Assembly: GCA_027019885.1 (NCBI GenBank)
Contig: JALUWC010000506.1
Coordinates: forward strand, 1-6,634
Source of the DNA: Geoglobus sp.
GTDB lineage: Archaea; Halobacteriota; Archaeoglobi; Archaeoglobales; Archaeoglobaceae
Direction of reading: 5' to 3'
Length of the DNA: 6,634 bases
The translations under genes and the position numbers were made by a program. Shown here in pieces: positions 4,965 through 6,634 of this stretch (position 1 is the stretch's first letter; each line of letters begins with the position of its first letter). The notes under the pieces were generated by a model. That model made no database searches, had not been told where the DNA came from, and worked only from the letters and a program-made list of their open reading frames with translations.

Positions 4965-5171
4965 CTACTCCCTTACAACCTTTCTGAACTCATCCAGGCT
5001 GTAAATGTTTCCTTCTCTTACGTCATTCAACCCTTCCTCAATTTTTTTCACGAAATCGTCATTCAGCAGTATTTCGAGCTCTTCCTGAATTGCTTCAATC
5101 TCATCCTTTATCTTAGAAATTGCTTTCAGGAAATTCTCAAGATCACTCCTTCTCAACACAACCTCACTCAT
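4965..5171 (-). CDS. relB: RelB-like antitoxin
   Basis: A 68-residue acidic, helical protein: MSEVVLRRSDLENFLKAISK, then KDEIEAIQEELEILLND and a C-terminal GLNDVREGNIYSLDEFRK arm. The shape and the adjoining RelE identify it as the antitoxin; sequence alone is weak, though the DVREGNIYSLDEF segment resembles the toxin-wrapping tails of RelB/DUF antitoxins. ATG 5171 is preferred over an upstream GTG (5195) because it starts MSEV like the other relB in the window and lies about 29 bases from a CATTTATGA box. One base separates its stop from the toxin ATG. Confidence 0.8.
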   Translation of the reverse strand: MSEVVLRRSDLENFLKAISKIKDEIEAIQEELEILLNDDFVKKIEEGLNDVREGNIYSLDEFRKVVRE

Positions 5172-5195
5172 CAAATACAAACTGGAAACAATCAC

Positions 5196-5204
5196 TCATA
5201 AATG
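5196..5204 (-). promoter_or_regulatory. TATA box of the relB-relE operon at 5171
   Basis: The minus strand reads CATTTATGA, centred about 29 bases before the relB ATG at 5171, again a leaderless arrangement. Confidence 0.45.
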
Positions 5205-5239
5205 TTTTGCAAAAAGCCTTCTCATGGATACTTCGCGGG

Positions 5240-5389
5240 GTAAATTTAGTTTTTTCAGATTCTGCCCTTCAGTTTCAGGTTTTTGATTGCTTTTCTGCTG
5301 CTTATCTGATCAGTGATGCTGGAATGGTCACAATAACAGACAGGCAATTCGGACAGTCGAGCGATCTTTTTAAAACAATGTCAGAATAA
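5240..5389 (+). pseudogene. PIN-domain C-terminal remnant
   Basis: The forward frame reads VNLVFSDSALQFQVFDCFSA, then AYLISDAGMVTITDRQFG and a short tail to TAA at 5387-5389. The Asp in VFDCFSAAYLI and the Asp in MVTITDRQF match the third and fourth acidic positions of PIN domains, and the tail length fits a PIN C-terminus. There is no start codon close by, and the region upstream is occupied by the relB promoter on the other strand, so only about 50 residues of a VapC-like gene remain. It ends a few bases before the transposase remnant. Confidence 0.4.
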
Positions 5390-5406
5390 ACACAAAAGGG
5401 AGACTG

Positions 5407-5565
5407 TCAAGATAACCCCCCCACATTATAAATGGCAACAAAACTCTCCAGCCAGCTCTGCACAGAATCGAATGAACTATTAAAAGGAAATCTATTCCAG
5501 AACCTCTTTGTCCTTCTCTTCAGCAGAGAAAAGAATCCCTCTACAGCATTTCTCTCTCCAGAAGA
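5407..5565 (-). pseudogene. DDE transposase, C-terminal remnant of an insertion sequence
   Basis: On the minus strand the frame ending at TGA 5409-5407 reads [49 protein letters not shown]. RNxVExFFSxLKxRTKxFxxxFP is the segment carrying the catalytic Glu of DDE transposases of the IS6/IS240-like and related archaeal groups, and SVQSWLxSFxAIYN is their usual C-terminal helix. An in-frame stop lies 3-4 codons before ERN, and the bases up to about 5680 carry no clear continuation, so the DD part is missing. GAGACTGTCAAGATAAC at 5400-5416 may be the terminal inverted repeat; no matching second end was found. The longer forward open frame across this stretch is its antisense shadow. Confidence 0.65.
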
Positions 5566-5679
5566 TCACGGTGATCTCCACAACCTGGGCGTTTTACTTG
5601 TATATGCAGTGGCAGCTCTAATTCCAAAAGTTTGGGATTGGTATGTTAAAAGAAGGGAAGGTGAGGCAACAAAAATTTC

Positions 5680-6096
5680 TCATTCAATGTATGCTACATC
5701 CACATCTATCTCCTTCGCCACCTCTCCCTGTCTTTTATCACTGGTGATTAACTCAGCCTTCAGAACCCTCGCCTGTGCCAGAAATAAACCATGATAAATG
5801 GGAATGCCACATTCCATGGCAATTTCCAAAGCTCCCTCAAGATACTTCTCGCTTGGCTCTACAACTATTACTCTTCCTTTCACAAGCTTCATCATCTGCT
5901 CATAAAGTCCAAAAGCCTGTTCCCTCGTTATCCACCTGTACTTTTCAGCGTATTTCCATATTACATTGGCCCCCTCCACGATTAGCAAGTCTACTGCATG
6001 AGGTTCCAAGTCTGGGTCGAGGTAGGGAACCACTCTTTCCCAGTTCTCCTCTTTCATCAAAAATTTTGAAAAAGCAGAAGAGTCAATGACGATCAC
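5680..6096 (-). CDS. vapC: PIN-domain ribonuclease toxin (VapC) with an altered acidic site
   Basis: A 138-residue PIN protein of normal length. MIVIDSSAFSKFL carries D5, DLLIVEGANVIWKYA carries E41, and AELITSDKRQ carries D120. The third acidic residue, usually Asp in an IYDxLFLAxA motif, is His102 here (IPIYHGLFLAQA; codon CAT where GAC/GAT is expected, one or two base changes). That should weaken metal binding. Otherwise the fold looks complete, ending DVDVAYIE. The GTG start overlaps vapB by 14 bases and follows GAGGGAAGACC. It could still be bound by VapB and act in repression even if it cuts RNA poorly. Confidence 0.87.
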   Translation of the reverse strand: MIVIDSSAFSKFLMKEENWERVVPYLDPDLEPHAVDLLIVEGANVIWKYAEKYRWITREQAFGLYEQMMKLVKGRVIVVEPSEKYLEGALEIAMECGIPIYHGLFLAQARVLKAELITSDKRQGEVAKEIDVDVAYIE

Positions 6097-6319
6097 GGTC
6101 TTCCCTCACGAGCTTTTGTGCTGTGCCTTTTGGCACCTCTGGAAGGGTTTGAATGTAAGCTACAACTTCCTGCAAGACTTTTCTTTTCTTATGTTCCTCG
6201 ATCTTACTCTTTATGAATTCCCTTATTTCCTCGCTCCAGTTAATCTCGCCCTTTAATTTATTCATTTCGTTTTTAATTTCTGGTGGGATGCGAATGCTGT
6301 AAACACTCATGTAATTCAT
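6083..6319 (-). CDS. vapB: VapB antitoxin, ribbon-helix-helix (CopG-like)
   Basis: The 78 residues open with a ribbon strand, SVYSIRIPPEIKNEMNKLK, then NWSEEIREFIKSKIEEHKKR, the two helices of a ribbon-helix-helix DNA-binding domain, followed by a toxin-binding tail (VVAYIQTLPEVPKGTAQKLV). It should dimerise, repress the operon and inhibit VapC. ATG 6319 and ATG 6310 are both possible; the first is about 29 bases from the TATA box, the second leaves a short leader. It overlaps vapC by 14 bases. Confidence 0.88.
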   Translation of the reverse strand: MNYMSVYSIRIPPEIKNEMNKLKGEINWSEEIREFIKSKIEEHKKRKVLQEVVAYIQTLPEVPKGTAQKLVREDRDRH

Positions 6320-6343
6320 CTGAGAATCAATCTGTAATACAGA

Positions 6344-6353
6344 CTATAAAAGT
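6344..6353 (-). promoter_or_regulatory. TATA box of the vapB-vapC operon
   Basis: The minus strand reads ACTTTTATAG, a good archaeal TATA element about 29 bases before ATG 6319. Confidence 0.5.
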
Positions 6354-6413
6354 TTTATGACGTCGAAACAGCTTCCCCGGATATCTGAATTCTATCTCTT
6401 CAACCCTTTCAAG

Positions 6414-6563
6414 ATGGCGTGTTTAAATATAAAGGCAGACCTGTATGGCGTGGCAGATAAGGAAGTTTTAGCGGTAAGATTGATTCTTGCTGGAGTTTGC
6501 ATAGTTGTAAGGACAGTGTATGGAGAGAAAGAGTGGATAAAGAGAAGCATAAAATGGAATTAA
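6414..6563 (+). CDS. Short hypothetical frame, possibly a gene fragment
   Basis: From ATG 6414 the frame gives 49 residues: MACLNIKADLYGVADKEVLA, then VRLILAGVCIVVRTVYGEKE and WIKRSIKWN. Most codons start with a purine, as in expressed genes of this region, and LAVRLILAGVCIVV could be a buried strand or a membrane segment. No family is recognised. TTTAAATATAAAGG at 6421 looks like a TATA box but lies inside the frame and has no gene behind it. It may be the debris of a longer gene. Confidence 0.3.
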   Translation: MACLNIKADLYGVADKEVLAVRLILAGVCIVVRTVYGEKEWIKRSIKWN

Positions 6564-6606
6564 CAACCTCTGGATTATCCTGATTCAGTATGTAGAAACT
6601 GATAAA

Positions 6607-6634
6607 ATGAGCGTTGAGGGGGAAGCTGAAGCTG
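6607..6634 (+). other. Start of an open frame cut by the window edge; copy of 415-442
   Basis: ATG opens MSVEGEAEA and runs off the window. 24 of 28 bases equal those at 415-442, where the frame stops after 20 codons. This copy may be the intact version. Family not recognised. Confidence 0.35.

Noticed and set aside
5432..5794. 120-codon forward open frame starting MATKLSSQL, with TATA-like ATTATAAATG at its start
   Set aside because: It runs antisense to a clear transposase C-terminus and then to the 3' end of vapC; no homology is visible and the TATA-like bases overlap the start.
1..6634. CRISPR array, tRNA or rRNA genes
   Set aside because: No regularly spaced repeats, cloverleaf or rRNA-like stretch was seen on either strand.

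Overview
The window looks like part of a thermophilic euryarchaeal chromosome, most likely Archaeoglobales. This is inferred from the Lys/Glu-rich proteins, frequent GTG and TTG starts, archaeal TATA boxes about 27 bases before start codons, GGTG/GGAG-type ribosome binding sites inside operons, and HicAB, RelBE and VapBC modules packed closely together. No bacterial -35/-10 promoters are evident. No tRNA, rRNA or CRISPR array was seen.

Layout. 1-480 is a decayed stretch: a frameshifted fragment that reads like a PIN-domain C-terminus, a GC-rich segment that folds well and resembles the 3' end RNA of a TnpB-type insertion sequence, and a 20-codon open frame. 485-911 (-) is a hicB-hicA module. 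1088-1978 (+) is an intact NAD-dependent sugar-nucleotide epimerase/dehydratase, the only full metabolic gene here. 2009-2735 (-) is a second hicB-hicA module followed by a RelE toxin that lacks its N-terminus. 2794-3551 (-) is an AbrB-type antitoxin with a PIN toxin. Divergent from it, 3774-4224 (+) is relB-relE. 4243-4710 holds gene debris: an unrecognised C-terminal reading frame on the minus strand, then the promoter and first ~40 codons of a Wzx-like flippase, broken by frameshifts. 4718-5171 (-) is another relB-relE. 5240-5565 holds a PIN C-terminal remnant and, on the minus strand, the C-terminal remnant of a DDE transposase. 5680-6319 (-) is a ribbon-helix-helix VapB with a PIN VapC. 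6414-6634 has a short unrecognised frame and the start of an open frame that repeats the one at 415.

How it fits together. The epimerase and the broken flippase suggest a surface-polysaccharide or glycosylation locus that has been eroded and filled with toxin-antitoxin modules and insertion-sequence debris. Five complete two-gene modules plus several fragments lie within 6.6 kb. In all of them the antitoxin is first and the two genes overlap or nearly touch. The antitoxin start lies about 27-29 bases from a TATA box, implying a leaderless mRNA, while the toxin start follows a Shine-Dalgarno-like motif inside the antitoxin gene. Two translation modes in one short operon is the most coherent regulatory signal in the window.
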